The notes: a model not told the origin generated them from the sequence alone. Numbered from the stretch's first letter, positions 9,117-18,473 are shown. The stretch: 52,742 nt of DNA from Elusimicrobia bacterium RIFOXYA2_FULL_39_19 (GCA_001800285.1 MGVC01000048.1:1-52742), one strand, 5' to 3'. Numbers and translations: made by a program.

Positions 9117-10605
9117 AAAAACCGCATCTTTAATGCTTATTTCAACTTTAACAAAACCTATAAATTTCTTAAAAGAAATTATTATTGCAGCTATTTTTGG
9201 TGCAGGAACCGCCAGGGATGCATTTCTAATAGCTTGGCAGGTCCCAAATGTTGTCGGCAGTTTTGTTTTTGAAGGATTACCGCAGATATTTATTCCATGG
9301 CTTGCAGATATAAGAAACAAGAAGGATTATAGTATCATTTTGTCTACAATACTAAACATTTTCTTTATAATATTTACTATTTTCAGCTTTGTTTTATATT
9401 TTGGTTCTTCATACTGGATCAAACTTATAGCGCCATTTATTTCTAAAGATACGTTCATACTATCATCTTCATTGTTGAAAATAATGTCATTTTCTGTTCT
9501 TTCTATGGGTTTTAGCACTATTTTAACCGGATTGCTTTATTCATATGGAAACTTTATTATTCCTACAATAATTGTTCCTATAATGAATGTAGTTATTATT
9601 GCTGCAGTTTTGATTGGAGCTAGTATTTGGGGAATATATTCTCTTGCAACCGGTGTAATTATAGGAAGCTTTGCCATGGTATTTATCCAATTGATAAATT
9701 TAAGAAAAATAAAATATTCTTTCAATTTCCAAATGGACGATAATATTAAAATATTACTGCTTCTTAGTGGCAGTTTTCTCATAGGAACCTTCCTTTTTAA
9801 TTTAGCTGCAATAGTTGAAAAAATATTCGCCTCTACTTTACCTACCGGCAACATATCTTATCTTGATTATGCTTTTCGTATCTTTCAGCTTACATACAGC
9901 TTATTTTTACCAATTACTATTGTTATTTTTCCAAAATTGTGTGAAACATTAAATTCTGACCATTTCTCTAATCTCATCACAAAAGGTCTAAAAACAATAA
10001 TATTTCTTGTTATACCGGTTTCTATAGTTCTTTTCTTTTTTCAGTTACCAATAACAAAAATCATCTATCAAAGAGGTGCTTTTACTGAACACAACACTAT
10101 ATCTACATCTTATTTAATGGGTATTTATTCTCTGGGATTAATACCTCATAGTTTAAACTATCTTCTAATTCATGTTTTTTATGCAACCAAATCAATGAAT
10201 GCAAGAATAAAATACAGTGCATTATATTTAGTTTCAACAGTATTTTTTAATTTTCTGCTCATAAATAAGTATGGCGCAGCCGGAATAGCGGCATCAAATT
10301 CATTAGCTGCACTTATTTGCACTTTTTTTCTTGTTTATTCCGTAAAAATGAAAATCCAAATAAAAGTATCAGAAATATTATTTTCTTTTTTAAATATCGC
10401 CTTTATATCCATAATATCCGTTTATTGTGCTAAATATGTGTATATGTTTATATCATATTCTTTAAATTCTTTACTGAGTTTATCGATTTCATTAATTATT
10501 TTTTTCCTTTTATATTTATCACTCATGTACTTATTTAAAGTACCTGAATTAAAATATTTTAAAGACCTTATTCCTGAATTTACTTCCAGGTTTAAAAAGA
10601 AATGA
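9103..10605 (+). CDS. murJ: MurJ/MviN-family lipid flippase
   Basis: The 500-residue, polytopic protein (about 14 predicted membrane helices) has the MurJ/MviN N-terminal pattern: FGAGTARDAFLIAWQVPN followed by EGLPQIFIPWLAD. It also has the YQRGAFTEHNT motif typical of MurJ. MurJ flips lipid II for peptidoglycan. This copy lies inside a polysaccharide cluster with no separate Wzx in view, so it may flip the polysaccharide-lipid intermediate instead, or do both. The symbol reflects family membership only. It overlaps the upstream gene by 14 bases and the downstream one by ATGA. Confidence 0.85.
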   Translation: MNTTKKTASLMLISTLTKPINFLKEIIIAAIFGAGTARDAFLIAWQVPNVVGSFVFEGLPQIFIPWLADIRNKKDYSIILSTILNIFFIIFTIFSFVLYFGSSYWIKLIAPFISKDTFILSSSLLKIMSFSVLSMGFSTILTGLLYSYGNFIIPTIIVPIMNVVIIAAVLIGASIWGIYSLATGVIIGSFAMVFIQLINLRKIKYSFNFQMDDNIKILLLLSGSFLIGTFLFNLAAIVEKIFASTLPTGNISYLDYAFRIFQLTYSLFLPITIVIFPKLCETLNSDHFSNLITKGLKTIIFLVIPVSIVLFFFQLPITKIIYQRGAFTEHNTISTSYLMGIYSLGLIPHSLNYLLIHVFYATKSMNARIKYSALYLVSTVFFNFLLINKYGAAGIAASNSLAALICTFFLVYSVKMKIQIKVSEILFSFLNIAFISIISVYCAKYVYMFISYSLNSLLSLSISLIIFFLLYLSLMYLFKVPELKYFKDLIPEFTSRFKKK

Positions 10606-11984
10606 ATAGACTAACTTATTACATATTAGCTATTTTAATTGTTATACAAATTAGAGGAGATGGTTATTTTCCGTTTCCTAAAACGTGGCCCATGTCAATT
10701 TGGTTACCCCTTGTACTTTTTCATACTATTGCTATTATTCTATTTGTATTTCTATCATTAAAACAGCTGTTAAATGATGAATTAGAACCTTTAAATATAA
10801 TTTCTGATAAAAACAAACATCTTTTAGTTGTCGTAATAACTCCTTTTTTATTATTAATTGGTGTATTCGGACTTCAATATATCCAATCTCAATATTTTAA
10901 CAACATTGGTTACTTGATTTCGGTAAAAGCATTAAACGCTTATTTCGTTATCAGTTTATTTTCTTTTATTATTTATAATATTTATACTATAAAATTTAAT
11001 AGAGAAAATGTATTACTTTTTCTTATTTTGCTTTTTTCATCATACTTAATAGCTAAGATGCTGCCGATTGCTTCTTTTCCAATTACAGCAAAAAGATCCG
11101 ATTTACTGCCTATTCTCAAAGAAGCAGGGAGAGCCATTCTTTCTGGACAAAATCCTTATAAATACTATTTGCTTGATAACGGTATTTTAACACAAAATGT
11201 GCGCTTTCCCGGCCTCATGATCAGCTATATTCCAGCAGTTTATTTCAATTTTGATTTACGATTCATCACATTATTTTTCGAATCCTTCATATTTTTAATA
11301 CTTGCATATCTTATTATAAAATTTAAAGCTGCTACAAAAATATTTCCCTATGAATTATTGCTTGTTTTGATTGCATTTTTTCTGCTTCCTTATTGGCACT
11401 TCAGGCATGAGCTTTACGAAGCTCCTTTCTGGATGTTATTGACCGTAGTTATTTTTGCTCTATACAGAAATTTTTTCTGGATGTCTGCCATAGTGTTGGG
11501 CTTATTAATATCTATGCATCAATGGGGTATTCTTTTTGCCCCTTACTTGGCTATCTATCAATATAAAACTACTAACTTAAAGAAAACAATCCTGATGATT
11601 TTTGTTTCATCTATAATTGCCATTACCGTATTTTTACTTATACCGGGATTTAATGTTAAAGATTTTTTTGAACATACCATAGTTTTCTATAAGAAAGTCA
11701 TTAATGAAAAAGCATTTCCGCCTTTAGGCATGTTCTTTACGCCATATTTCTCTAAATTAAACTTAACAGGACTGTTACAGCCTATACAGGTACTTCTTCA
11801 GATACCTTTGCTTTTTATGGCCTATAAGCATGGTAAGAGAATAGAAGTTATTTTAGGCATTCTTGCTGTATCTTTACTTTGTTTCTTACTATTTAATCCT
11901 GTTGTTTGGACCTATCAATATCTTTTGTTGGTATATCTTTTAATACTCGGGCTCTATTTTAAAATTCTTAAAAAGGTAATTTAA
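10602..11984 (+). CDS. Polytopic membrane protein, possible GT-C/DUF2029-type mannosyltransferase
   Basis: The 460-residue protein has about 11-13 hydrophobic helices. No catalytic signature is certain, but the layout recalls GT-C glycosyltransferases (GT87/DUF2029): an early periplasmic loop with a KRSDLLP segment, then GQNPYKYY and FPGLMISYIP. GT-C enzymes use polyprenyl-phosphate sugars as donors at the periplasmic face. A polyprenol-phosphate mannose synthase-like gene lies four genes downstream (15176) and could make such a donor. This is inference. A general O-antigen membrane protein is the alternative. It is fused to its neighbours by an ATGA overlap upstream and no gap downstream. 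Confidence 0.6.
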   Translation: MNRLTYYILAILIVIQIRGDGYFPFPKTWPMSIWLPLVLFHTIAIILFVFLSLKQLLNDELEPLNIISDKNKHLLVVVITPFLLLIGVFGLQYIQSQYFNNIGYLISVKALNAYFVISLFSFIIYNIYTIKFNRENVLLFLILLFSSYLIAKMLPIASFPITAKRSDLLPILKEAGRAILSGQNPYKYYLLDNGILTQNVRFPGLMISYIPAVYFNFDLRFITLFFESFIFLILAYLIIKFKAATKIFPYELLLVLIAFFLLPYWHFRHELYEAPFWMLLTVVIFALYRNFFWMSAIVLGLLISMHQWGILFAPYLAIYQYKTTNLKKTILMIFVSSIIAITVFLLIPGFNVKDFFEHTIVFYKKVINEKAFPPLGMFFTPYFSKLNLTGLLQPIQVLLQIPLLFMAYKHGKRIEVILGILAVSLLCFLLFNPVVWTYQYLLLVYLLILGLYFKILKKVI

Positions 11985-13049
11985 ATGCGTATTGGAATAG
12001 ATATTCAATCAACTACTGGCAAACCTTCCGGACTTGGATATTACACACTAAATCTTATAAACAGCCTGAAAACTGTCGATATTAATAATGACTATTATTA
12101 TTTCAAAAACAATTTATTTACCGGACATTTAAACACACTGGAAAGAATTTTTTGGGAACAAGGCATACTTTCATTTAATAGTTTTGACAAGAACATTGAC
12201 ATTCTTCATGTTCCCGGTTTTTCACCACCTGTCATAACCAAAGCAAGGCTTATTGTTACGGTACATGATTTAATTGGCATGAAAATGCCAGAGAACAATC
12301 TTGGGTTTTTCTCAAGATTTTACTGGGGAAAATACTTGCCTGCAACTGTTAAGAGAGCTGATTTAATTATTACAGATTCAATTCATTCAAAGAAAGATAT
12401 AGTAGAATTATTAAAAGTACCGGAAAAAAAAGTAAGAGTTATTTATTTATCTGCAGGAAACAATTATAAACCTGTCAATAACCCTGACAAAATTGCGCAA
12501 ATCAAAACAAAATACGGAATATCTGACTTTAAATATGCCCTATTTGTTGGCAATATTGAACCAAGAAAGAACATTCTTTCTATTATAAAAGCCTGGTCAA
12601 GAATAAAAGAACCAATTAAACTGGTTATAGCAGGATCAAAATCTAAATATTCTGACACAGTATTTAAAACCATTAAGGAGAACAACCTTAAAGAAAATAT
12701 TATCGCAACTGATTATATAGATATTAAAGACTTGGTATATCTTTATAATGGCGCAAGCTTTTTCATCTATCCTTCGCTTTACGAAGGATTTGGTCTGCCT
12801 GTGCTCGAAGCCATGTCCTGCGGAATTCCGGTAATTACCTCAAAAACCACTTCTTTACCTGAAATAACCGGCAATTCAGCGATAACAATAGACCCTAATA
12901 ACATTGACGAACTGTTTGAATCCATAAATTCATTAATTAAAGATGACATCTTAAGGAAAAATCTATCTGCTAAAGGACTATTGAAAGCATCTGAGTTTTC
13001 ATGGGAAAAAACTGCTAAAGAGACTCTTAAGGCTTACAGGGAAATATGA
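11985..13049 (+). CDS. Glycosyltransferase family 4
   Basis: This 354-residue GT-B enzyme begins with RIGIDIQSTTGKPSGLGYY, the substrate-binding loop common in mannosyltransferase-like GT4 proteins. VTVHDLIG and KRADLIITDS mark the N-terminal domain, FVGNIEPRKN the start of the donor domain, and YEGFGLPVLEAMSCG the E-x7-E nucleotide-sugar motif. It resembles WbdA/MtfB-type mannosyl- or related transferases, and the GDP-mannose genes downstream fit that. Donor identity is inferred from context only. The end overlaps the following GT9 by ATGA. Confidence 0.92.
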   Translation: MRIGIDIQSTTGKPSGLGYYTLNLINSLKTVDINNDYYYFKNNLFTGHLNTLERIFWEQGILSFNSFDKNIDILHVPGFSPPVITKARLIVTVHDLIGMKMPENNLGFFSRFYWGKYLPATVKRADLIITDSIHSKKDIVELLKVPEKKVRVIYLSAGNNYKPVNNPDKIAQIKTKYGISDFKYALFVGNIEPRKNILSIIKAWSRIKEPIKLVIAGSKSKYSDTVFKTIKENNLKENIIATDYIDIKDLVYLYNGASFFIYPSLYEGFGLPVLEAMSCGIPVITSKTTSLPEITGNSAITIDPNNIDELFESINSLIKDDILRKNLSAKGLLKASEFSWEKTAKETLKAYREI

Positions 13050-14137
13050 ATAAATACATTTTTAAAAAGAAACTAAATATTATTTTAGCCTCTTTAGTTG
13101 ATTTTATTGGCTACCGGTTTTTTATAAACAAGCCAATAAAAACTCTCGAATACAAAAAAATATTAGTAATCAGGCTTGATCAATTAGGAGACATCGTTTC
13201 CACTATCCCTGTATATAGTCAAATAAAAAGTACTTATAAAAACTCAGATATATACGTACTTACTACAAAACAAGGCAGTGACCTGCTTAAAAATAATCCG
13301 CACATCAAGGATATTATAACCTTTAATTGCCCCTGGCACGGCAACGGTAAATTTTCATTAAATGAAATAAACAAAGTCAGGACTGTAATAAAAAATGAAA
13401 AGTTTGATTGCGCTTTAGAATTAAAAGGAGATTTAAGAGATATTGTTTTTCTTAGGTCCTGTTCAATCAAAAACATTATTGGTTATGGCTCTACAGGTGG
13501 TGGATTTCTACTTTCAAACGAGATTCTTTTTGATAAATCATTGAATAATGTCAACAGAAATCTTGCTCTTTTGAAAGGTATTGGCATTAATCCGATTTTT
13601 AATGAAAAACCGGTTATTAATTATGAAAACAGTGAAGAAAACATTTTTTTAAATAATAAACCAATAAATAATAGGAAAATTGTGGCATTTCACCCGTTCG
13701 CAGGAACCCGGGCAAAAATGTGGCCTATTGAAAGATTTAAAGAATTAATAACAAAATGCAGAAACAATCTAAACATATATTCCATACTTATTGGGAAAGA
13801 CTTGCTGGCAGATTCCGGCAGTATTGCTGATTTATCTTTGTTAGGAAAAACTAATATTGCGCAGCTCATCTCTGTATTAAAAAATGTTGATCTTTTAATA
13901 ACAAATGATTCTGGCCCCGCGCATGTAGCTTCTGCTTTGGGAACACCTGTGCTTATAATCTGGGGGGGCACATCAGACCCGCGAATATGGAAACCGCTTG
14001 GGGAAAATGTAACAATTATGCATAAGCCTATTGAATGTATGCTTTGTGAAAAGAAAGAATGCTCAGAAATAACCTGTTTAAATGACATTTCTGTTGATGA
14101 AGTTTATAAATCAATAAATTTATTAATAAATAAATAA
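13046..14137 (+). CDS. GT9 (heptosyltransferase-family) glycosyltransferase 1
   Basis: The 363-residue GT9 protein has the N-terminal RLDQLGDIVSTIP motif, AFHPFAGTRAKMWP at the start of the second domain, and NDSGPAHVASALGTP as the conserved donor-site motif. The C-terminus carries a cysteine group (CMLCEKKECSEITC) like that of ADP-heptose:LPS heptosyltransferases. GT9 enzymes mostly build the inner LPS core from ADP-heptose. No ADP-heptose synthesis genes are in this window, so the donor is unproven. It is the first of three GT9 genes in this cluster (others at 14139 and 15888). Confidence 0.9.
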   Translation: MNKYIFKKKLNIILASLVDFIGYRFFINKPIKTLEYKKILVIRLDQLGDIVSTIPVYSQIKSTYKNSDIYVLTTKQGSDLLKNNPHIKDIITFNCPWHGNGKFSLNEINKVRTVIKNEKFDCALELKGDLRDIVFLRSCSIKNIIGYGSTGGGFLLSNEILFDKSLNNVNRNLALLKGIGINPIFNEKPVINYENSEENIFLNNKPINNRKIVAFHPFAGTRAKMWPIERFKELITKCRNNLNIYSILIGKDLLADSGSIADLSLLGKTNIAQLISVLKNVDLLITNDSGPAHVASALGTPVLIIWGGTSDPRIWKPLGENVTIMHKPIECMLCEKKECSEITCLNDISVDEVYKSINLLINK

Positions 14138-14138
14138 C

Positions 14139-15179
14139 ATGAAAAACAATATTTTAATATTTAAATTATCTTCTATTGGCGATATCCTTATGGCAACGCC
14201 ATCTTTTTCTGCTATAAGAAAAACTAATCCTGATTCTAAAATCGTTATATTAACAGGCCTATGGTCAAAAGAAATTATCATAAATAACCCCAATATTGAT
14301 GAAATTATTGCAATAGATGAGAATATTTTTTGGAACAAAAGAATATTTCAAATAATCAAACTATACTTTAAATTGAAGAGTTATAATTTCCAGAAAGTTT
14401 ATCAAATGCACTGGTCGCCGTTCTTCAACCTTTTCTTTAAATTGTTGGCTATACCTGAAAGGACAGGTTTCAACAGAAACAATAAAGGCTTCTTCTTAAC
14501 TAAAACAGTTGATTATACAGAAGGGAAGAAAAATATTACAACTATCCAAAGTTATATTAAACTTGCCGACAATGAATACCTTAAATATCCAGACAACCCG
14601 CAAATTTTTCTAACTCAAGAAGAAACATCGTGGGCCAAAAACTTTTTAGCAAAACATAACATTAAACCTTCTTGTATACTTGGAGTAGCTCCCGGAGGAG
14701 GCAAAAATCCAAAAACGTTTATGCCCTCAAAAAGATGGCCTATAGAATATTTCACGAAGCTTTCACAAATGATTGCAAATAAAAATGATTGTTTTTTAAT
14801 TGTATTTGGCGGAGACTCGGATAAAGACCTATCAGCAAATATAACAAAACATATAGCCAACACAAACTTGATAAACCTGACAGGTCAACTATCCTTAAAA
14901 CAAACAGCCGCGTTGATGGCCCATTGCAAATTAGTAATTTCTAACGATTCCGGTTTATTACATTTGGCAATAGCATCCGGCACAAAAACAGTTTCAATTT
15001 TTGGCCCTACATCACCTTATGACAAATTCCCTAAAAATGATAATAATACGTTTTTCTTTAAAGCAGCTGAATGCAGTCCGTGTTATGTTAATGGTAATTT
15101 TCCAAACTGTATAGACCATTCTTGTATGAAACAAATTCTACCTGAAGCTGTCTTTTCGAAAGTAGAGGGCATGTTATGA
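14139..15179 (+). CDS. GT9 (heptosyltransferase-family) glycosyltransferase 2
   Basis: The 346-residue protein shows KLSSIGDILMATPS at the N-terminus, GVAPGGGKNPKTFMPSKRWP at the domain border, and SNDSGLLHLAIASGTKTV at the donor site, all as in WaaF/RfaF-type heptosyltransferase II. The C-terminal cysteine group (CSPC...CIDHSCM) matches that family. It starts one base after the preceding GT9 stop and overlaps the next gene by ATGA. It probably adds a heptose or similar sugar to a lipid A-core-like or carrier-bound acceptor in the cytoplasm. Confidence 0.9.
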   Translation: MKNNILIFKLSSIGDILMATPSFSAIRKTNPDSKIVILTGLWSKEIIINNPNIDEIIAIDENIFWNKRIFQIIKLYFKLKSYNFQKVYQMHWSPFFNLFFKLLAIPERTGFNRNNKGFFLTKTVDYTEGKKNITTIQSYIKLADNEYLKYPDNPQIFLTQEETSWAKNFLAKHNIKPSCILGVAPGGGKNPKTFMPSKRWPIEYFTKLSQMIANKNDCFLIVFGGDSDKDLSANITKHIANTNLINLTGQLSLKQTAALMAHCKLVISNDSGLLHLAIASGTKTVSIFGPTSPYDKFPKNDNNTFFFKAAECSPCYVNGNFPNCIDHSCMKQILPEAVFSKVEGML

Positions 15180-15901
15180 AATCACTTTTATTAATTCCAA
15201 CATACAATGAAATTAATAATATTGAAAAGTTAATCGGTGAAATTTTTGCCTTAAAATTGAATTTGGATATTTTGATAATAGATGACAATTCTCCGGATGG
15301 CACGGGAAATATTGCAGATAAGCTTTCAAAATTACATAACAACCTGTTTATGCTTCATCGGACTCAAAAACAAGGATTAGGAAAAGCATACATGCAGGGT
15401 TTTGAATATGCGCTTGAAAATAAGTATGACAATGTGATAACAATGGATGCTGATTTTTCACATAATCCGCAATACCTTCCGGAATTTTTAAAACAACTTA
15501 ATAATTTTGATCTTATTATTGGATCTCGTTATATTCCGGGTGGAGCAATAACCGGCTGGCCTTTTAAGAGGTTATTTTTAAGCAAATTCGGCAATCTTTA
15601 TACAAGAATAGTTACCGGTACAACCGTAAAAGACAATACAACCGGATATACGGCATTTCATACAAATCTTCTTACTAATATTATGTATAATCAAATATCA
15701 TCAGAAGGATATGGTTTTTTTATTGAATTTAAATACAGAGCTTTTATAGCCAAATCGAAAATTCTCGAAATACCAATAATTTTCACAGACAGAATTGCCG
15801 GAATTTCAAAAATTTCCAAAAACATTATATTTGAAGCATTACTGCTTGTCTGGAAATTGAGATTTCAAAGGAATACATTTATCAAATATGCGCGGAAATA
15901 A
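15176..15901 (+). CDS. Polyprenol monophosphomannose synthase-like GT2
   Basis: The 241-residue protein matches the Dpm1/Ppm1 catalytic domain: LIPTYNEINNIE at the start, IDDNSPDGTG (donor binding), MDADFSHNP (metal-binding D-x-D region) and GSRYIPGGAITGWP. The C-terminal membrane domain of some relatives is absent, and length is normal for the soluble form. The enzyme transfers mannose (or a related sugar) from GDP-mannose to polyprenyl phosphate at the inner membrane. GDP-mannose synthesis genes lie at 18474-21321, and a possible GT-C acceptor enzyme lies at 10602. Fourteen-base overlap with the next GT9. Confidence 0.9.
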   Translation: MKSLLLIPTYNEINNIEKLIGEIFALKLNLDILIIDDNSPDGTGNIADKLSKLHNNLFMLHRTQKQGLGKAYMQGFEYALENKYDNVITMDADFSHNPQYLPEFLKQLNNFDLIIGSRYIPGGAITGWPFKRLFLSKFGNLYTRIVTGTTVKDNTTGYTAFHTNLLTNIMYNQISSEGYGFFIEFKYRAFIAKSKILEIPIIFTDRIAGISKISKNIIFEALLLVWKLRFQRNTFIKYARK

Positions 15902-17030
15902 ACTTTTTAACATTCTTGATTACTATGCCGGAATACCTTTAATCTTCGCAATAGGGTTGGTTAAACACCTACACAGTATTCCAAAACCACAGAAACCCCA
16001 AACAATTTTAATAACAAAATTGTCTGCCCTTGGTGACACAGTACTATTAATACCGGCCTTGAGGGAATTAAAAAAAGCATTTCCTTCTTCAAAGATAAAT
16101 TTTATAGTTACTTCAATTAACAAAGAAATAGCGCAGAAATGCCCTTATGTAGACAATGTTATTGAATTTAAAGTTTCTCGGGCCGTAAAAAACCCGCTAT
16201 ACCTTCTCAACTTCATCTTGCAGCTCCGTAAACTAAATCCTGATGTAGCCATTGACGCAGACCAATGGTTAAGAGTTTCAGCTATATTAAGCTTCCTATC
16301 AGGTGCCAAAAAATTAATCGGGTTTAATACCCAAGCCCAGCATAAACACTTTTTATTTACACATACAGTCCCTCATATCAAAAAAAGACATGAAATTGAG
16401 TGTTTCCTGGATTTAATAAGGCAACTCGACATTAAAGCAACAGATAATTCATTAGAATATTGGATAAATACTGATGAAGATAAACAAGCTATTGATATAT
16501 TAAAATCTTTTGGGGTTCAAGAAAATGATAAATACCTGGTAATACACCCTGAAGTACCACTTCATAGAGAACAGAAACAGTGGCCGGAAGAAAAGTTTGC
16601 TGAATTAATTGAAAAACTTGCAGATACCAAAAAAATAAAAATACTAATAACGGGGACAACTCCAAATAATTCATTGAAAAACAGGCTTAAAAATATGGAT
16701 TACCAAAAACTTACACGAGTGGTTTTTATGCCGAAACTTTCAATCGGTGTTTATGCCTCTGTTTTAAAACATTCCAAACTGCTCTTATGCAATAATACGG
16801 GAATAATGCATCTTGCTTGCGCTCTTAATATTCCTGTCATAGGGTTGCATGGATCAATATCTACAGAAAAGTGGGGGCCTGTCGGCCAAAAGAGCATAAC
16901 AATAAAAGCTGATATCGATTGTTCACCCTGTATTTATCTGGGATTTGAGTATAACTGCAATGAAAATAAGTGCATGAATTCCATAAATACTTCCGAAGTA
17001 TTAAACAATATAAACAGTATTCTTAAATAG
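15888..17030 (+). CDS. GT9 (heptosyltransferase-family) glycosyltransferase 3
   Basis: The 380-residue GT9 protein has an extra N-terminal stretch of about 35 residues with a hydrophobic segment (GIPLIFAIGLV) before the usual KLSALGDTVLLIPALREL motif. IHPEVPLHREQKQWPEEKF opens the donor domain and NNTGIMHLACALNIPV replaces the more common NDSGxxH. The C-terminal CSPC...CNENKC cysteine group is present. The asparagine-for-aspartate/serine change at the donor motif suggests a different donor or acceptor from the other two GT9 enzymes. It is the last gene of the first polysaccharide operon; a new promoter follows at 17042. Confidence 0.88.
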   Translation: MRGNKLFNILDYYAGIPLIFAIGLVKHLHSIPKPQKPQTILITKLSALGDTVLLIPALRELKKAFPSSKINFIVTSINKEIAQKCPYVDNVIEFKVSRAVKNPLYLLNFILQLRKLNPDVAIDADQWLRVSAILSFLSGAKKLIGFNTQAQHKHFLFTHTVPHIKKRHEIECFLDLIRQLDIKATDNSLEYWINTDEDKQAIDILKSFGVQENDKYLVIHPEVPLHREQKQWPEEKFAELIEKLADTKKIKILITGTTPNNSLKNRLKNMDYQKLTRVVFMPKLSIGVYASVLKHSKLLLCNNTGIMHLACALNIPVIGLHGSISTEKWGPVGQKSITIKADIDCSPCIYLGFEYNCNENKCMNSINTSEVLNNINSILK

Positions 17031-17041
17031 TAAAAGCGGTT

Positions 17042-17070
17042 TTGCAATTGATTTAATAAAATTATATAAT
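17042..17070 (+). promoter_or_regulatory. Sigma70-type promoter before the sugar-phosphate transferase
   Basis: TTGCAA (17042-17047) and a perfect TATAAT (17065-17070) are separated by 17 bases. Transcription should start near 17077, giving a leader of about 13 bases before the ATG at 17090. It divides the polysaccharide region into two transcription units. Confidence 0.6.
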
Positions 17071-17089
17071 TTTGCCTCACATAACATAA

Positions 17090-18472
17090 ATGAAACAAGA
17101 CTATAGAAATCACAATTATCTTATTTTTTTAGCACTACTTTTTCTGGGAGACATGTTTCTTGTCTACCAGTCATTTCTTATCAGCTATAATACCCGATTC
17201 TTCTGGATTTCTTTAACAAATATCTTTCCTCCGATAAAAGGAATTCCCAACATATCCACTTACAAGCAATTTTTTTATCTTGCAGTACCCTTTTGGGCTA
17301 CTGCCTTTGTTTTAATGGGCTTTTACAAGAGAAATTTTGAATCAGACCTTGATGAATTAGTTACAATTGTAAAAGGAAGCATTCTTTCAACTATCTTAAT
17401 GATGGCTATAACCTTTGTATATAGAGGATTTGAATATTCAAGATTTTTTATAGGCATTAACTGGATAGTAAGCACAGTTTTATTATTCATCTGGCATGAA
17501 ATTATTAAAAACACCTATAAATCCATATCCAACCGCACGCATAATGCTCTAATAATCGGCAATGCTAATGAAATTGATTTTATTAAAAAAACCTTAAAGA
17601 AAAATCCCCATATCAGGCCGTTTTTCCTGTTCGAATACAACAATCAGGATAATTTATTCAACTTTATAAGCCAAAAAAACATTGAAGAAGTGTTTGTAGT
17701 AAATTCTTTATTTACTACAAAAGAACTTGCAATCATTTCTGATAAATGCGAGGAAATGCAGATTAGTTTAAAAATTGTTCCGGACCTGCTGCAGCTGAAA
17801 TTTGGTGAACTGGTAATTGACCAGTCTCTTGGTATACCTGTATTTTCTTTAAAATCACCATCTTTAGTGGGTCTGAACTTCTTTTATAAGCGCATTTTTG
17901 ATATTTTCCTGTCAATTATTTTTCTATCCCTCGTATCAATTCCCTTAGCTTTTGTGGCTTTCTTTATCAAGATTGATTCTAAGGGCACTATTCTTTATTC
18001 ACACAAAAGAATGGGTTATAAAAGTAAAACTTTTCACTTCTATAAATTTAGAACCATGGTTATTGATGCAGATATTCTTCTTGAAAAAATAAAACACCTC
18101 ACTGAAAGAAAGGGCCCTGTTTTTAAAATGAAAAACGATCCAAGAATTACCAAATTTGGTAAATTCTTAAGAAAATACAGTATTGATGAAATTCCTCAAA
18201 TTATAAACGTTTTGCTCGGTGACATGAGCCTTGTTGGGCCCAGACCCCAGGTACTGTGGGAAGCTCAGGCTTACGATGATTTTGCTAAAAGAAGATTAAG
18301 TGTTCTTCCCGGTGTAACCGGTCTTTGGCAAGTATCGGGCAGGGCTTCTTTAAGCTATGAAGAAATGATAGAACTAGACATTTATTACCTTGAGAATTGG
18401 TCTTTAGGTCTTGATTTGAAAATAATTTTTAAAACATTTCCGGCAATTTTCAGTAAAAAGGGAGCTTATTAA
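17090..18472 (+). CDS. Polyprenyl-phosphate glycosyl-1-phosphate transferase (WbaP/WcaJ-like)
   Basis: The 460-residue protein has the full initiating-transferase architecture: several N-terminal membrane helices (about residues 15-150), a central Rossmann-like domain, and from about residue 266 a bacterial sugar transferase domain. KRIFDIFLSI begins that domain with its reentrant helix, YKFRTM and LRKYSIDEIPQ are the core motifs, and SLVGPRPQ with GVTGLWQVSGR close it. It moves a hexose-1-phosphate from a nucleotide sugar to undecaprenyl phosphate, the first step of polysaccharide assembly. Its own promoter lies just upstream and the nucleotidyltransferase starts one base after its stop. Confidence 0.93.
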   Translation: MKQDYRNHNYLIFLALLFLGDMFLVYQSFLISYNTRFFWISLTNIFPPIKGIPNISTYKQFFYLAVPFWATAFVLMGFYKRNFESDLDELVTIVKGSILSTILMMAITFVYRGFEYSRFFIGINWIVSTVLLFIWHEIIKNTYKSISNRTHNALIIGNANEIDFIKKTLKKNPHIRPFFLFEYNNQDNLFNFISQKNIEEVFVVNSLFTTKELAIISDKCEEMQISLKIVPDLLQLKFGELVIDQSLGIPVFSLKSPSLVGLNFFYKRIFDIFLSIIFLSLVSIPLAFVAFFIKIDSKGTILYSHKRMGYKSKTFHFYKFRTMVIDADILLEKIKHLTERKGPVFKMKNDPRITKFGKFLRKYSIDEIPQIINVLLGDMSLVGPRPQVLWEAQAYDDFAKRRLSVLPGVTGLWQVSGRASLSYEEMIELDIYYLENWSLGLDLKIIFKTFPAIFSKKGAY

Positions 18473-18473
18473 A

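Noticed and set aside
13690-14088. A 132-residue minus-strand open frame
   Set aside because: It mirrors the conserved donor domain of a GT9 gene, and no signal supports translation.
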